DNA of 64,000 nucleotides from Nodosilinea sp. FACHB-131 (GTDB lineage: Bacteria; Cyanobacteriota; Cyanobacteriia; Phormidesmidales; Phormidesmidaceae), in NCBI RefSeq assembly GCF_014695395.1, contig NZ_JACJOF010000016.1:248001-312000 (forward strand), read 5' to 3'. A program made the position numbers and the translations under genes. Shown here piece by piece: positions 6,559-16,542 of the stretch. The notes beneath the pieces are model-generated. The model made no database searches and was not told where the DNA came from. It saw only the letters and a list, made by a program, of their open reading frames with translations. Each line of letters begins with the position of its first letter. Position 1 is the first letter of the stretch.

Positions 6559-8040
6559 CTAGAAGTCGAAATAAATATACGGCAACGTCTCCGCCGGAGC
6601 CAGCAGCCAGGCCAGCACGCTAAACAACGGCACCAGCAGCAGTTTCACCGGCCAGCTCAGCTCTAGCTTGAGCCCCCGCTTGATCACATAGGCCCCCGCC
6701 ATCAGCCCCACCACTCCGCAGAGCAGCAGCAGCAGTTGCGTAAACGTAAAGCCCAGCGATTCTAAATAGACCAGCTGGCTAAACTGGGCATCTGACGGGG
6801 TGCCCCAGAGCCGCTGTAGGGCCAGGGTGTAGCGATCGGGCTCGGGCAGCCGAAAGAAGAGCCAGCTAAAGAACACTAGCCCCTGGGTGAGCAGCCAGCC
6901 CAGCCCGGTCCCTGGCAGCGTGCCCCAAAATGCCTTCAGTTTAGGCACCGCTTTGCCCCACGACTGGGTGAGGCGATGCACCACCAGCCCCGCCCCGTGA
7001 ATGGCACCCCAGATTAAAAAGCCCCAGTTGTTGCCGTGCCAGACCCCCGCAATCAGCATCACCGCCATCAGGTTGATGCAAGTGCGCACCACCCCTCGCC
7101 GCGACCCCCCCAGCGGAAAGTAGAGGTAGTTACGCAGCCAGTCGCCCAGGGTGATGTGCCAGCGTCGCCAAAAGTCGGCCAGGCTGGTGGTGAAGTAGGG
7201 AGCGTCGAAGTTTTGGGGCAGGTTAATGCCCATCAGCAGGGCGCTGCCTCGGGCAATGTTGACGTAGGCGCTGAAGTCGAGGTAGAGCTGAAGGCCGTAG
7301 GCAAAGGTTGCCAGCCAGATATCGGCACTGCCCGCCCGCTCCAAGTTGTCAAAGCTGAGGTTGACCAAAATGGCGATGTGGTCAGCAATCAGCAGCTTTT
7401 TCATCGCCCCGTAGGCGATTAGCCACAGCCCCTCGACGGCGGTGTTGAGCCCCGGCGGCTTTTGCTGCTCGACCTGGTCAATAAACGGGTGAAACCGAGT
7501 GATAGGGCCAGAGATCAGCTTCGGGAAGTAGAGCTTATAGGCGGCAAAGTCAGAGAAGTTGAGCGCCGCTGGCGACCCCCGATACACATCCACCAGGTAA
7601 GCGATGCACTCAAAGACAAAGAAGCTCAGCCCCAGGGGCATGATGATGCGCGTCAAGGTGTCGTCGGGGGCGGTGCCCAGCTCGATCCCCAGCCAGCGAA
7701 ACAGTCCTTCGGCATACTTAAACCCCAGCAGCAGCGCCACGTTGATGCCCACGCCCAGCCACAGTAGCTGGGTGCGGCGCTGGTTCCAGCCCCGTTCAGC
7801 CAGCTGCCAGCGAGGGTTGGGGATGCGCCAGTCGAGGGGAGCAGCGATCGCATTGCCAACAAAAAAGGTCACGATCAGCAGCGCCACCATCAGCAGCAGA
7901 TACTGCACCTGAATCGAGGCGTAGAAGATTAGGCTAGCCACCACCAGCAGCCACAGCCGCGCCTGCAACGACTCCAGCGTCCAAAACACGCCGACAACGC
8001 TGAGCAAAAACAGGGCGTAGACCAGGGAGGGCAGGGTCAT
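6559..8040 (-). CDS. MBOAT-family membrane O-acyltransferase (AlgI-like)
   Basis: The protein has 493 aa and many transmembrane helices from the N-terminus onward. MBOAT/AlgI hallmarks are visible: LPQNFDAPYFTTSLADFWRR, then WHITLGDWLRNYLYFPLGGS, and later AGVWHGNNWGFLIWGAIHG with the invariant catalytic His. These enzymes move acyl groups, usually acetyl, across the membrane onto exported polysaccharide. The ATG overlaps the stop of the DUF1574 gene by four bases (ATGA, 8037-8040), so the two are translationally coupled. In the alginate O-acetylation system an MBOAT works with an SGNH-type partner, and the DUF1574 protein fits that role. The polymer modified is not known. Confidence 0.93.
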   Translation of the reverse strand: MTLPSLVYALFLLSVVGVFWTLESLQARLWLLVVASLIFYASIQVQYLLLMVALLIVTFFVGNAIAAPLDWRIPNPRWQLAERGWNQRRTQLLWLGVGINVALLLGFKYAEGLFRWLGIELGTAPDDTLTRIIMPLGLSFFVFECIAYLVDVYRGSPAALNFSDFAAYKLYFPKLISGPITRFHPFIDQVEQQKPPGLNTAVEGLWLIAYGAMKKLLIADHIAILVNLSFDNLERAGSADIWLATFAYGLQLYLDFSAYVNIARGSALLMGINLPQNFDAPYFTTSLADFWRRWHITLGDWLRNYLYFPLGGSRRGVVRTCINLMAVMLIAGVWHGNNWGFLIWGAIHGAGLVVHRLTQSWGKAVPKLKAFWGTLPGTGLGWLLTQGLVFFSWLFFRLPEPDRYTLALQRLWGTPSDAQFSQLVYLESLGFTFTQLLLLLCGVVGLMAGAYVIKRGLKLELSWPVKLLLVPLFSVLAWLLAPAETLPYIYFDF

Positions 8041-11000
8041 GGCAGAGCGGGGGGAGCAGGGGGAGCGGCGGGTCGGGGCCAGGCAATTAGCGGGTCTTGG
8101 CCCAGCTGGCTAGAGACCTGGTAAGCGCCATAGCGGTTCAGGTGGCTGGGGTCTGAGAAATAGTCGTAGCGATCGGGCCAGAGCTGGGCAAAGTCGCGGA
8201 AGAGAAAGCCGGTCTCGGTGGTGGAGAGCTTGAGCATGTGCTGCAAGAACTCGGCCTCAGCATCGCGCCGGTAGTCGTCGAGGTATTCATCGGTGAGGGG
8301 AGTGTTGATGAACACGATGGGAATGTCCTGCTCCTGGGTAAAGCTGAGCAGATTGGCAAAGGCATCGACCTGCTGGCCCTCGAGGCGAAAGCTGTCGTAG
8401 TCACCGTCGTAGCGGCCCGAAACTCGGGCAAAGTCTTGGTAGTAGGTGGCGGGGTTAAACCGCACCGAGAGGGCCAAAAAACCGTCGAAGTCGATGGTGC
8501 TGCCCTCGGGCATGGCGGCATCGAGGCCTTCTTCGCTAGAGCCGGTGGGGGTGGGGGTGGCGACCATCAGCCGCTGCTGAAACCAGCCCTTGAGCCGATC
8601 GCGATCGCTATACACCGCCGAGACAGTGGCCAGCCGACCGCTAAGCCACTCATCCATCGCGGCGTAGCTCTTGGGCAGCGACCCGGTGGAGGTTTCGGGG
8701 CTACCCGGGGCTGTGGGGTCGCCAGGGGTTGCAGCGGCCTCAACTTCCTCGGCACGGCGGTCGGCCACTTCGCGATAGCCGGGGGAGGCCGCAATGGCGT
8801 TATAGGTGGCATCGACCCGGCCGCTGTTAAAGGCCCGCGCCCCGTCGGCCCAGATAATCAGCTGGGGCAGCTGGTCAGGCTCTAGTACCTGGCGAATCAC
8901 CAGATCCACCACCTGGGCGGTGGCCCCGTTAATGCCGAAGTTGAAGATGCTGACATTGTCGTAGCCGATGGTGGCTAGCTCTTGGCGCAGGGCCACGGGG
9001 TCAACCCCCCGTAGGGCGCGAGAGCTACCCACAATCATCACGTCCGGGGGGCCAGACTGCTCTAGGCGCTGGTAGTAGAGAGCCAGCTTTTCGTTCATCT
9101 GGTCGCTGTTGAAGCTAGAGAACGACGCCTGCTCAACCAGGTCATTGATGGCGACGATGGGCTGGCTGGGGCTGGTGTCGAGGGATTCTGCCCCGGCGGT
9201 GTCGCCATTGGAATCGCTGGTAAAGCCGCCCTCACCCCAGCCGTTGTCGCTGCTTTGAGAACCGGGCCAGTCAAGCTCGGCCAGATCTTCCGCCAGGGGG
9301 TCGCTAGGCTCAGGGGGTTCAGTCAGGGGGGGAGCGATGTCTTCGGCCTTGGCCTGCTGGCTCGGCGGGGTGATGATCTGCCCCAGCAGCCAGTCCACCT
9401 GAAGGGCGACGAGAACGCCGACTGCTGCCCACACCACAGCAATTTTGAACCCGTCGGAGCGGCCCAGATTGTCGAGGCTCTCGACACCGTCGCCCAGGTT
9501 CTCGGGGGTGGCGCTGGTCAGCAGCTGCGATCGCAGCAGCAAATGGCGTCCACGGGTGAGCACGTCTTGCACCCACTGGCTGAGGGCAACGTCCTCCTCT
9601 AGCTCGGCTTCCAGTTCAGCGGTGGTGACGGGGCCGTCGGGCCGCACCAGCAGCTCGTTGACGTAGGAGTCGGAGGCGGTGAACTCTGGGGTCGCCTCGG
9701 GTACCAGGCGACGGCGGGTCAAAAAGTCCTGGCCAAAGGTCCAGGCGGGCTGCGACTGCCCCGATCGCCGCCCATAAATCCGCACCCCCTCGATGCCCAT
9801 GGGGCTAAGGGACAGCAAATAGTCGTTGATGGGCGGGGCCACCAGGCGGCGGCGGGGAGCGACCGGGCCGTCGACCATGACGTGCAGCAGCCCGTCGCGG
9901 CGCAGCAGCTGCACCCGCTGGCCGCCCGTGGCCAGGCGGTCGTCGAGGCTGGGGTTGAGCAGCCGGGTGAGCAGGAAGGCGATCGCGGGCAGGTCGCCGG
10001 TCTGGCCCAGATACTCGGGGGTGTCGGCCAGGGCGCTGTGCTCGGCGGCGGGCAGGTCGAGGTAGTGCACCCAGGCAGGGGTGGCGTTGGCCCCAGCCTG
10101 GCCATAGATCACGGCTCGGGGAATGCCCTGGGGGGCGAGGTCGTTGAGGGGCGTCGTCAGGGCTTCGAGCACGGCCTCCTGGGCGGCGAGCCCCTCGGCT
10201 TGCTGGGTGTCGTGGTCGCCGCTCTGGGGTGAGCAGATCAGGTGCAGGGTGCCGTTGGTGAGTTCGGAGGTGACGCCCAGGTGCCAGCTGGCCACCGCCG
10301 CTGAGAGTAAGCGGGCGATCGCATCGGTATCGCCCCAGCGGCCCCACTCCCGCAGCATTTCCTCGGGCGGGGTGAGGTCAATGCGCAGGCTCCAGTCGGG
10401 CTTAGTTTCGCCCCGCACCTGGAGCAGCAGCACCGCATCCTTAAACTGGGTGAGCTGAAGCTGCCGCAGCCGTTCTGCCGTGGGGCGGGCAATCAGCGAG
10501 GGGTCGGGGCTGTAGGTGGCCTCGCAGAGAATCCACAGCCGAGAGATGGTTGTATCGGTGCCCGCTGGGTCGTCGGCCGCAGTTTCGCCATCGTCACCAG
10601 CGATGCGTGACGCCAGCCCGACAGGAATCGCCATCCGGTGCAGGTGGGCGGTGCCGGGAATGGCCTTAATGCTGACCCACACACCGACGTCGAGGCTGCT
10701 GAGGGTCTCGCTCAGGTACCAGGCGATCGCCTCGGGGTCGCCCTTGCGGGCCAGGCTCAGGTTCGACAGCACGATCGCCCCGCTGCCGCCCTCGACCCCC
10801 CGCGCCGACTGGCCCTGGTTATATTTCTCCAGCAGCGAGTGGGTGGCCTTGATATCGGCCTCATCCTGGTTTTCGAGCACCAGCTGGGCCAGGTGGCGCT
10901 CCAGTCGATTGAGATAGATCGGGGCCGTCCATTCAGGGGTGGGGTTGCCCTCTAGCCGGCTGTAGACGTAGAGCTGATACACCTGGGGGTAGTGCTGGCG

Positions 11001-11222
11001 CACCAAGTCGTCGCCGCCCTCAATCAGCGATCGCACCAGCTTCAGCAGCACCGCCGACTGATCCAGCGCTGCCGGAGTCTCGCAGAGCACGTGGAGAATG
11101 TTGCCCCGCAGCTTGATGTGCAGCTCCGCCGTGGGCAACCCCATGGCCTGCTTTAGCCAGCCCAGCACGGTGGCTGCTGGCGAGTTGGGGCTAAGGGTGG
11201 GGTTGGATAAAGACACAGGCAT
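8037..11222 (-). CDS. DUF1574/SGNH-like protein with four N-terminal repeat modules
   Basis: The protein has 1061 aa. Residues about 17-103, 160-283, 297-390 and 409-500 are four diverged copies of one module: a GDxxAIAxLL helix, a strand ending LHV or LHL, then VxIYG, a Gly, and PxWxxxxDL. One transmembrane helix follows (about 591-617, VVWAAVGVLVALQVDWLLG). The C-terminal DUF1574 domain resembles SGNH hydrolases, with VMIVGSSRALRGVDP (about 723-737), FNFGINGATAQ, and the Asp-His pair in DPSHLNRYGA (about 1023-1032). It is probably inner-membrane anchored, with the esterase/transferase-like domain outside. It is coupled to the MBOAT gene downstream and likely serves as the acyl-acceptor-side partner. 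The same module recurs in the protein at 56089-56997. Confidence 0.88.
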   Translation of the reverse strand: MPVSLSNPTLSPNSPAATVLGWLKQAMGLPTAELHIKLRGNILHVLCETPAALDQSAVLLKLVRSLIEGGDDLVRQHYPQVYQLYVYSRLEGNPTPEWTAPIYLNRLERHLAQLVLENQDEADIKATHSLLEKYNQGQSARGVEGGSGAIVLSNLSLARKGDPEAIAWYLSETLSSLDVGVWVSIKAIPGTAHLHRMAIPVGLASRIAGDDGETAADDPAGTDTTISRLWILCEATYSPDPSLIARPTAERLRQLQLTQFKDAVLLLQVRGETKPDWSLRIDLTPPEEMLREWGRWGDTDAIARLLSAAVASWHLGVTSELTNGTLHLICSPQSGDHDTQQAEGLAAQEAVLEALTTPLNDLAPQGIPRAVIYGQAGANATPAWVHYLDLPAAEHSALADTPEYLGQTGDLPAIAFLLTRLLNPSLDDRLATGGQRVQLLRRDGLLHVMVDGPVAPRRRLVAPPINDYLLSLSPMGIEGVRIYGRRSGQSQPAWTFGQDFLTRRRLVPEATPEFTASDSYVNELLVRPDGPVTTAELEAELEEDVALSQWVQDVLTRGRHLLLRSQLLTSATPENLGDGVESLDNLGRSDGFKIAVVWAAVGVLVALQVDWLLGQIITPPSQQAKAEDIAPPLTEPPEPSDPLAEDLAELDWPGSQSSDNGWGEGGFTSDSNGDTAGAESLDTSPSQPIVAINDLVEQASFSSFNSDQMNEKLALYYQRLEQSGPPDVMIVGSSRALRGVDPVALRQELATIGYDNVSIFNFGINGATAQVVDLVIRQVLEPDQLPQLIIWADGARAFNSGRVDATYNAIAASPGYREVADRRAEEVEAAATPGDPTAPGSPETSTGSLPKSYAAMDEWLSGRLATVSAVYSDRDRLKGWFQQRLMVATPTPTGSSEEGLDAAMPEGSTIDFDGFLALSVRFNPATYYQDFARVSGRYDGDYDSFRLEGQQVDAFANLLSFTQEQDIPIVFINTPLTDEYLDDYRRDAEAEFLQHMLKLSTTETGFLFRDFAQLWPDRYDYFSDPSHLNRYGAYQVSSQLGQDPLIAWPRPAAPPAPPALP

Positions 11223-11613
11223 AGGGGGTCAGGGTAACGGCTAGGCTAGGGCCACACTCCCGAATTGTGAGACAGCGCCTGGCCGTGGCGCAGTCGGTTT
11301 AATTTATACCAACTCCAGCGCCAATCAGCCGATTTCTTTTGGGGCAATTTCAAAACTGGGTCAGCCCGAGGGGGCACAGCCATCGACCCCATCCTACATG
11401 CCCCATCCTACCTGCTCAACAACTTAGAAATGATAGGAGTGCCCTGGCCAAGGCCACCTGGTCAGGCATGAGGCCCCTTGTCTAATATATTAGTGATCAA
11501 TTGCGCTGACGGTACGCTCGGGCGATCGCTCCCCGAGACCCCTCCAGCGGCGCTTCCAGAGTCGGCCCTGACCCTAGATTTTCCCCCTTTGTGCCCCAAC
11601 TTGTGATTGTCCT
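11223..11613. other. intergenic region, no gene seen
   Basis: This 391-bp gap separates the divergent DUF1574 and 77-aa genes and must hold promoters for both. It has moderate AT content, with TAATATATTAGTGATCAATT near 11492-11511 as a candidate core promoter for the plus-strand gene. No RNA gene or repeat was recognised. Confidence 0.4.
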
Positions 11614-11847
11614 ATGACCTCGTCGCACCGTTCTGATTCCGCCCCGGTTAACCGTCAGTCTGCCGAGGTGGCGGTGGGTCTGCTGGTGCCCCCGGTGCTG
11701 CTTGGCATTTTGGTCACCCGTGCCCTGGCCGATGGGCTGACCCAGCTGGGGTTGGTCAGCGAGCAGCTTTTCTCAGGCGATCGCCTGCCCAACCTGAAAA
11801 TGCCGCCGATCGCGCCCGATAGCGCCACCTCTGCGCCGGAGGGTTAG
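11614..11847 (+). CDS. small membrane-associated hypothetical protein (77 aa)
   Basis: The frame starts at ATG 11614. After a polar N-terminus there is one hydrophobic stretch, AEVAVGLLVPPVLLGILVTR, then ADGLTQLGLVSEQLFSGDRL and a Pro-rich tail. Similar short proteins with a single hydrophobic helix and the LGxxSExLFxGxRLP motif exist in cyanobacteria as hypotheticals; that is a recollection, not a search result. The next gene on the same strand is ppc, 179 bp away with its own likely promoter, so co-transcription is uncertain. Function is unknown. Confidence 0.62.
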   Translation: MTSSHRSDSAPVNRQSAEVAVGLLVPPVLLGILVTRALADGLTQLGLVSEQLFSGDRLPNLKMPPIAPDSATSAPEG

Positions 11848-12026
11848 GTCCGTTTTGACAGGGTTTTTGATTTCTCAAAAACCCTTGCTGGAGAAGGGTT
11901 TGACAGCTTCGGTCAGCGCTGATAACGCTGTAACGATTTCAATTTGTTGATCTGGATAAACTTCTTCCGGCCAGGGTAATCCTATAGAATCTTTGCGATA
12001 TCCCCGTTCTCTTTGCTGTCATACCC

Positions 12027-15000
12027 ATGAGTTCAACGCTCCACTCCTCCGGGGATGCCCGGCCCGCAGCTCAGACTGACCCGGCTAGCCTGCCCGCAGC
12101 GGTGGATGATCAGTCTTCCTGGCAAGATTTGCTGCTGCGCCACCGGCTGCGAGTGGTCGAAGACCTGTGGGAGAACGTTTTGGAGCATGCCTGTGGCCCT
12201 GAACTCTTAAAGCTGCTCCAGCAGCTGCGGCGCATGTGCTCCCCCGAGGGGCAGGCTCCCACTGCCGCCGAGGCTCGGGTCAAAGCCGTAGTCGACGTAG
12301 TCGAAGCCCTCGACCTCGAAGATGCCATTCGGGCTTCGCGGGCCTTCGCCCTCTACTTTCAGCTGATTAACATCGTCGAGCAGCACTACGAGCAGCGCGA
12401 TCAGCAGCAGCAGTATCGGGCGGCCTACGAAACCTCAGAACTGGCCCAGCGCATTGGCCAGTCAATTTTTGGAAACAACGTCAGCGACAGCGAGTCGAGC
12501 AACCTTTTCCAGGCTGACCTGCTGACTCGCAGCATCGCCGACCCTCCCAGCAGCCGCAAAGAGGCGGGCACCTTCCATTGGCTGTTCCCCACCCTCAAGC
12601 GGCTGAACGTGCCGCCCCAGGTGATCCAAAACTTGATCGATCAGCTGGACGTGCGGCTGGTGTTTACCGCCCACCCCACCGAGATTGTGCGCCACACCAT
12701 CCGCGACAAGCAGCGGCGGATCGCCAGCATTTTGCGCCAGATGGATCAGGCTGAAGAAAGTGCCCAAACCCTGGGCCTGGCCTCCTCCTGGGAAATTGAA
12801 GAACTCAAAGAACAGCTCACCGAAGAAATTCGCCTCTGGTGGCGCACCGACGAGCTGCACCAGTTTAAGCCCTCGGTGCTTGACGAGGTCGACTACACCC
12901 TGCACTACTTCAACGTGGTGCTGTTTGACGCGCTGCCCCAGCTCTACCAGCGGTTTGAGCGGGCGATCGCCACCACCTTTCCCGAGCTCGACCCGCCCCG
13001 CCACCGCTTTTGCCGGTTTGGCTCCTGGGTGGGGGCCGATCGCGACGGCAACCCCTCCGTCACCCCCGAGGTCACCTGGAAGACCGCCTGCTACCAGCGC
13101 AACCTGGTGCTCACCAAGTACATGGCGTCCGTCGATCGCCTGGTCGAGCTGCTCAGCCTCTCGCTGCACTGGAGCGAGGTGCTGCCCGAGCTGCTCGAAT
13201 CCCTGGAGCAAGACCAGGTCAAAATGGCCGACATCTATGACGAACTGGCGATTCGCTACCGTCAAGAGCCCTACCGCCTCAAGCTGGCCTACATCAAGCA
13301 GCGGCTCAAGAACACCTGCGATCGCAGCCAGCGCCTCTACCAAAGCGACCCCTTCGCCGACCACTCCAACGACCCCAGCGGCTTGCCCATCTACCGCTAC
13401 GGCCACGAATTTCTGGCTGAGCTGCGGCTGATTCAGCGCAACTTAGAAGCCACAGGCCTCAACTGCCAAGACCTCAACACCCTGATCTGCCAGGTCGAAA
13501 TCTTTGGCTTCAACCTGGCCCAGCTCGACCTGCGGCAAGAGAGCACCCGTCACTCCGACGCCCTCGACGAGATCGCCGAGTACCTGCAAGTTTTGCCCCA
13601 GCCCTACAGTGAGCTGCCCGAGGCCGACAAAATTGCCTGGCTGGTCAGCGAACTCACTACCCGCCGCCCCCTCACCCCCCGCGAGCTGCCCTTCTCCGAC
13701 AAAACCCGCGAGACCATCGCTACCCTGCACATGGTGCGCCAGCTCCACCAGGAGTTTGGCCCCGACATCTGCGGCAGCTATGTGATCAGCATGAGCCACA
13801 CCGTCAGTGACCTGCTCGAGGTGCTGCTGCTGGCCAAAGAGGCGGGCCTCTACGACCCCAGCGCCGAGCTCAGCAGCCTGCAGCCGGTGCCCCTGTTTGA
13901 AACCGTCGAAGACCTCCAGCGTGCCCCGGCGGTGATGGAAGAGCTATTTCAGCTGCCGCTGTACCGCAATCTGCTAGAAGGGCAGGCCAACCAGCCTGCT
14001 GACCAAGGTCCTGGCAGCGTGGCCACGCCGCGGGCGGTGCCCCTGCAAGAGGTGATGCTGGGCTATTCCGACAGCAACAAAGACTCCGGTTTCCTCAGCA
14101 GCAACTGGGAAATTCATAAGGCTCAGCAGGCGCTCCAGACCACCGCCGATCGCTACGGCGTCTCCCTGCGCATCTTCCACGGGCGCGGTGGCTCAGTGGG
14201 GCGCGGCGGCGGCCCCGCCTACGAGGCGATTTTGGCCCAGCCGGGCCGCAGCATCAAAGGCCGGATCAAAATCACCGAGCAGGGGGAGGTGCTGGCCTCC
14301 AAGTACAACCTTTCGGACCTGGCCCTCTACAACCTGGAGACGGTGACCACTGCCGTCATTCAGGCCAGCCTGCTGAGCAACAGCGTCGATGACATTCAGC
14401 CCTGGAATGAGACCATGGAGGATCTGGCCACCCGCTCCCGCAGCCACTACCGCCAGCTGATCTACGAACAGCCTGACCTGGTCAACTTCTTCCACCAGGT
14501 CACCCCCATTCAAGAGATTAGCCAGCTCCAGATCAGCTCGCGCCCCTCGCGGCGGGGGGGCAAAAAAGACCTCGGTAGCCTGCGAGCGATTCCCTGGGTG
14601 TTTAGCTGGACTCAGGCCCGGTTCTTGCTGCCCTCCTGGTACGGGGTGGGCACGGCCCTGCAAGAGTTTGTGGACGAGGCACCGGAGGAACACCTCAAGG
14701 TGCTGCGCTACTTCTACAGCAAGTGGCCTTTCTTCAAGATGGTGATCTCAAAGGTTGAGATGACTCTGGCCAAGGTCGATCTGCAAATTGCTGAGCACTA
14801 CGTGCGCGAACTCACCACCCCCGAAGACAAAGAGCGGTTTTTGGACCTGTTCAGCACGATTTCCCAGGAGTTTTACCTGACCCGCGACATGGTGCTGCGG
14901 ATTACTGACTGCGAGCGCCTGCTCGATGGCGACCCCGATTTGCAGCGATCGGTCTACTTGCGCAACGGCACCATTGTGCCCCTAGGCTTTTTGCAGGTGG

Positions 15001-15140
15001 CCCTGCTCAAGCGCCTGCGCCAGTACAAAGACCAGGCGGCGACAGGGGTGATTCGATCGCGCTACAGCCAGGGCGAGCTGCTGCGGGGCGCACTCCTCAC
15101 CATCAACGGCATTGCAGCAGGGATGCGCAATACGGGCTGA
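12027..15140 (+). CDS. ppc: phosphoenolpyruvate carboxylase
   Basis: The protein has 1037 aa, the length usual for cyanobacterial PEPC. It carboxylates PEP with bicarbonate to oxaloacetate, feeding the TCA branch and aspartate-family synthesis. Signatures seen: [13 protein letters not shown] with the catalytic His (about 211-223), [40 protein letters not shown], and the mobile-loop region [20 protein letters not shown] (about 715-735). The invariant C-terminus AAGMRNTG is complete. An N-terminal extension of about 30 residues precedes [24 protein letters not shown] near 11983-11990 could be the -10 element. The gene converges on the coiled-coil gene at 15154, with only 13 bp between stops. 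Confidence 0.98.
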   Translation: MSSTLHSSGDARPAAQTDPASLPAAVDDQSSWQDLLLRHRLRVVEDLWENVLEHACGPELLKLLQQLRRMCSPEGQAPTAAEARVKAVVDVVEALDLEDAIRASRAFALYFQLINIVEQHYEQRDQQQQYRAAYETSELAQRIGQSIFGNNVSDSESSNLFQADLLTRSIADPPSSRKEAGTFHWLFPTLKRLNVPPQVIQNLIDQLDVRLVFTAHPTEIVRHTIRDKQRRIASILRQMDQAEESAQTLGLASSWEIEELKEQLTEEIRLWWRTDELHQFKPSVLDEVDYTLHYFNVVLFDALPQLYQRFERAIATTFPELDPPRHRFCRFGSWVGADRDGNPSVTPEVTWKTACYQRNLVLTKYMASVDRLVELLSLSLHWSEVLPELLESLEQDQVKMADIYDELAIRYRQEPYRLKLAYIKQRLKNTCDRSQRLYQSDPFADHSNDPSGLPIYRYGHEFLAELRLIQRNLEATGLNCQDLNTLICQVEIFGFNLAQLDLRQESTRHSDALDEIAEYLQVLPQPYSELPEADKIAWLVSELTTRRPLTPRELPFSDKTRETIATLHMVRQLHQEFGPDICGSYVISMSHTVSDLLEVLLLAKEAGLYDPSAELSSLQPVPLFETVEDLQRAPAVMEELFQLPLYRNLLEGQANQPADQGPGSVATPRAVPLQEVMLGYSDSNKDSGFLSSNWEIHKAQQALQTTADRYGVSLRIFHGRGGSVGRGGGPAYEAILAQPGRSIKGRIKITEQGEVLASKYNLSDLALYNLETVTTAVIQASLLSNSVDDIQPWNETMEDLATRSRSHYRQLIYEQPDLVNFFHQVTPIQEISQLQISSRPSRRGGKKDLGSLRAIPWVFSWTQARFLLPSWYGVGTALQEFVDEAPEEHLKVLRYFYSKWPFFKMVISKVEMTLAKVDLQIAEHYVRELTTPEDKERFLDLFSTISQEFYLTRDMVLRITDCERLLDGDPDLQRSVYLRNGTIVPLGFLQVALLKRLRQYKDQAATGVIRSRYSQGELLRGALLTINGIAAGMRNTG

Positions 15141-15153
15141 TTTTGAGTCTCGG

Positions 15154-15723
15154 TTAGTTGAGATTGGCCTGCTGGGCGACCTGCTGGGCGACCTCGGCCT
15201 CCTGCTGTAGCTGCTCTGCATCCTCTTGGGCTTCCTGGGCTAGCTGTTCGAGGCTGACGGCCATTGCCCGAGCCTCTTGCCCCAACTGTTTGGCCTTCTC
15301 TAGCTGGGAACTAAAGCTATCGGAAACGGTTTCAATTTCAGCAAAGAGGGCTTTGTACTCTTCGGGTGGGTTGACCAGCCAGGCTTGAAAGTCTTGTCGG
15401 TTGGCAGTTAAGAGGGTGAGAGCCTGTTCCCAAGATGTTTTGAAGCTGAAGTTGAGCGCCTTTAGAGATTCGTACTTAGTTTTGAGCTGCTGAGTCGTAG
15501 AGACTTGGGCCAGGGTGTAAACTTCGGCCTTGAGATTGGCGATGGTTCTAGCTGGGGTGCCATCGCTGGGTTGGTTCGTTTCTAGAACGGCGATCGCCTT
15601 TTGCCAAGAGGCTTTGAGGCGAAGGTTGAGTTGATCAATCGCCGCGTATTTAGCTTTGAGCTGCTGGGTGGTAGTGACACCGGCTAACTCATAGGCTCTA
15701 GCCTTTAAGTCGTTAATTCCCAT
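15154..15723 (-). CDS. coiled-coil protein with an internal duplication (189 aa)
   Basis: Two repeats of about 45 residues are visible. The first begins INDLKARAYELAGVTTTQQL and the second IANLKAEVYTLAQVSTTQQL. Each continues with KAKY or KTKY, then LN(L/F)xxKxSW and a short helix. The last 60 residues are a Gln/Glu/Ala-rich coiled coil ending AEVAQQVAQQANLN. There is no signal peptide, membrane segment or catalytic motif. The ATG overlaps the end of the upstream coiled-coil gene by 11 bases, so the pair is translationally coupled. I do not recognise the family. The two proteins may form one complex. Confidence 0.72.
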   Translation of the reverse strand: MGINDLKARAYELAGVTTTQQLKAKYAAIDQLNLRLKASWQKAIAVLETNQPSDGTPARTIANLKAEVYTLAQVSTTQQLKTKYESLKALNFSFKTSWEQALTLLTANRQDFQAWLVNPPEEYKALFAEIETVSDSFSSQLEKAKQLGQEARAMAVSLEQLAQEAQEDAEQLQQEAEVAQQVAQQANLN

Positions 15724-16453
15724 TGCGGCGAACTTCTACAATGCCTAGCTTGGTCTGCTTGCGGAGCTGAGATAGTTCTGACGTTAGCGCCTCATTTTCG
15801 CTGCGGAGTTGCTGGTTATGGTCTGTAACCTGGGCCAGCTTTTGGCGCAGCTCTTCTGCCGCTGCCCGTGCTGCATCGCGCTCGTTCCGGAAGCGGTTAG
15901 TGTGGCTTACTCGGCCGCCAAGACTCTGATTGTTTTTGGCAAGTTCCTGCTTACGCTTAGCAACTTTCTCAAATTCTTTCTTGAGGGTCTCAAACTCTTG
16001 AAGAAGATCGCTGTAGGCTTTTGCCTGCTCAGTCTCGGCTCTCAAGGTCTCGTTTTCTGTCTCCAGAATGGAGATGCGATTTTGCAGCGCCTGAATATCC
16101 TGATCCTTGCCGAAGATAATTTCCTGTAGCGCTTGGATGATTTTTTGAAACTTGCCCTTGGTGTGGGCGAGATCTTGAACTTCGCTCTGGAGCTCTGCAA
16201 TGTGGCTGTTGAGAAAGCCTGCCCGCCGTTGAAGCACCTGGGCTGTGCACTGGTACTTAATGACGGCAATGACCCGACTACGTTCTAGCTCGTCTAGCAG
16301 CTCAACTTCGCGGCTGGCGCGGAGGGTGTCGTAGTTGGTGCAATCGTGGCGCAAGCGAGGAGTTTCGATGTGGCCAGGGGAAGAGACGATGCTCAGGTTT
16401 TTAAGGCGTACCTTGCTATGCCAGTAGTCGAAGAGGGCTTTGGAATCGTTCAT
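15713..16453 (-). CDS. coiled-coil protein (246 aa), first gene of a coupled pair
   Basis: ATG 16453 is chosen over a GTG one codon earlier. The N-terminal 85 residues look globular: FDYWHSKVRLKNLSIVSSPG, then YDTLRASREVELLDELERSR, then VIAVIKYQCTAQVLQRRAGF. Residues 85-235 are a long heptad-type coiled coil rich in Glu, Gln and Leu (for example LQNRISILETENETLRAETE). There is no ATPase motif, so it is not an SMC protein. The gene is followed at once by the 189-aa coiled-coil gene, with an 11-base overlap. The nucleotidyltransferase gene at 16543-16878 lies just upstream on the same strand. Function is unknown; the setting looks accessory. Confidence 0.72.
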   Translation of the reverse strand: MNDSKALFDYWHSKVRLKNLSIVSSPGHIETPRLRHDCTNYDTLRASREVELLDELERSRVIAVIKYQCTAQVLQRRAGFLNSHIAELQSEVQDLAHTKGKFQKIIQALQEIIFGKDQDIQALQNRISILETENETLRAETEQAKAYSDLLQEFETLKKEFEKVAKRKQELAKNNQSLGGRVSHTNRFRNERDAARAAAEELRQKLAQVTDHNQQLRSENEALTSELSQLRKQTKLGIVEVRRNGN

Positions 16454-16542
16454 CACGGCGATCGCGGCGTTGGTTGTCGGCTGATTTAGCCTCAGAATAC
16501 CCGTCTGCCGCTGAGTCTAGGGCTTTCCGTTGGTTCCTTTAC

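Noticed and set aside
12462-13406. 314-aa minus-strand ORF inside ppc
   Set aside because: It lies wholly antisense to a conserved enzyme gene; its open state follows from GC-rich codon use.
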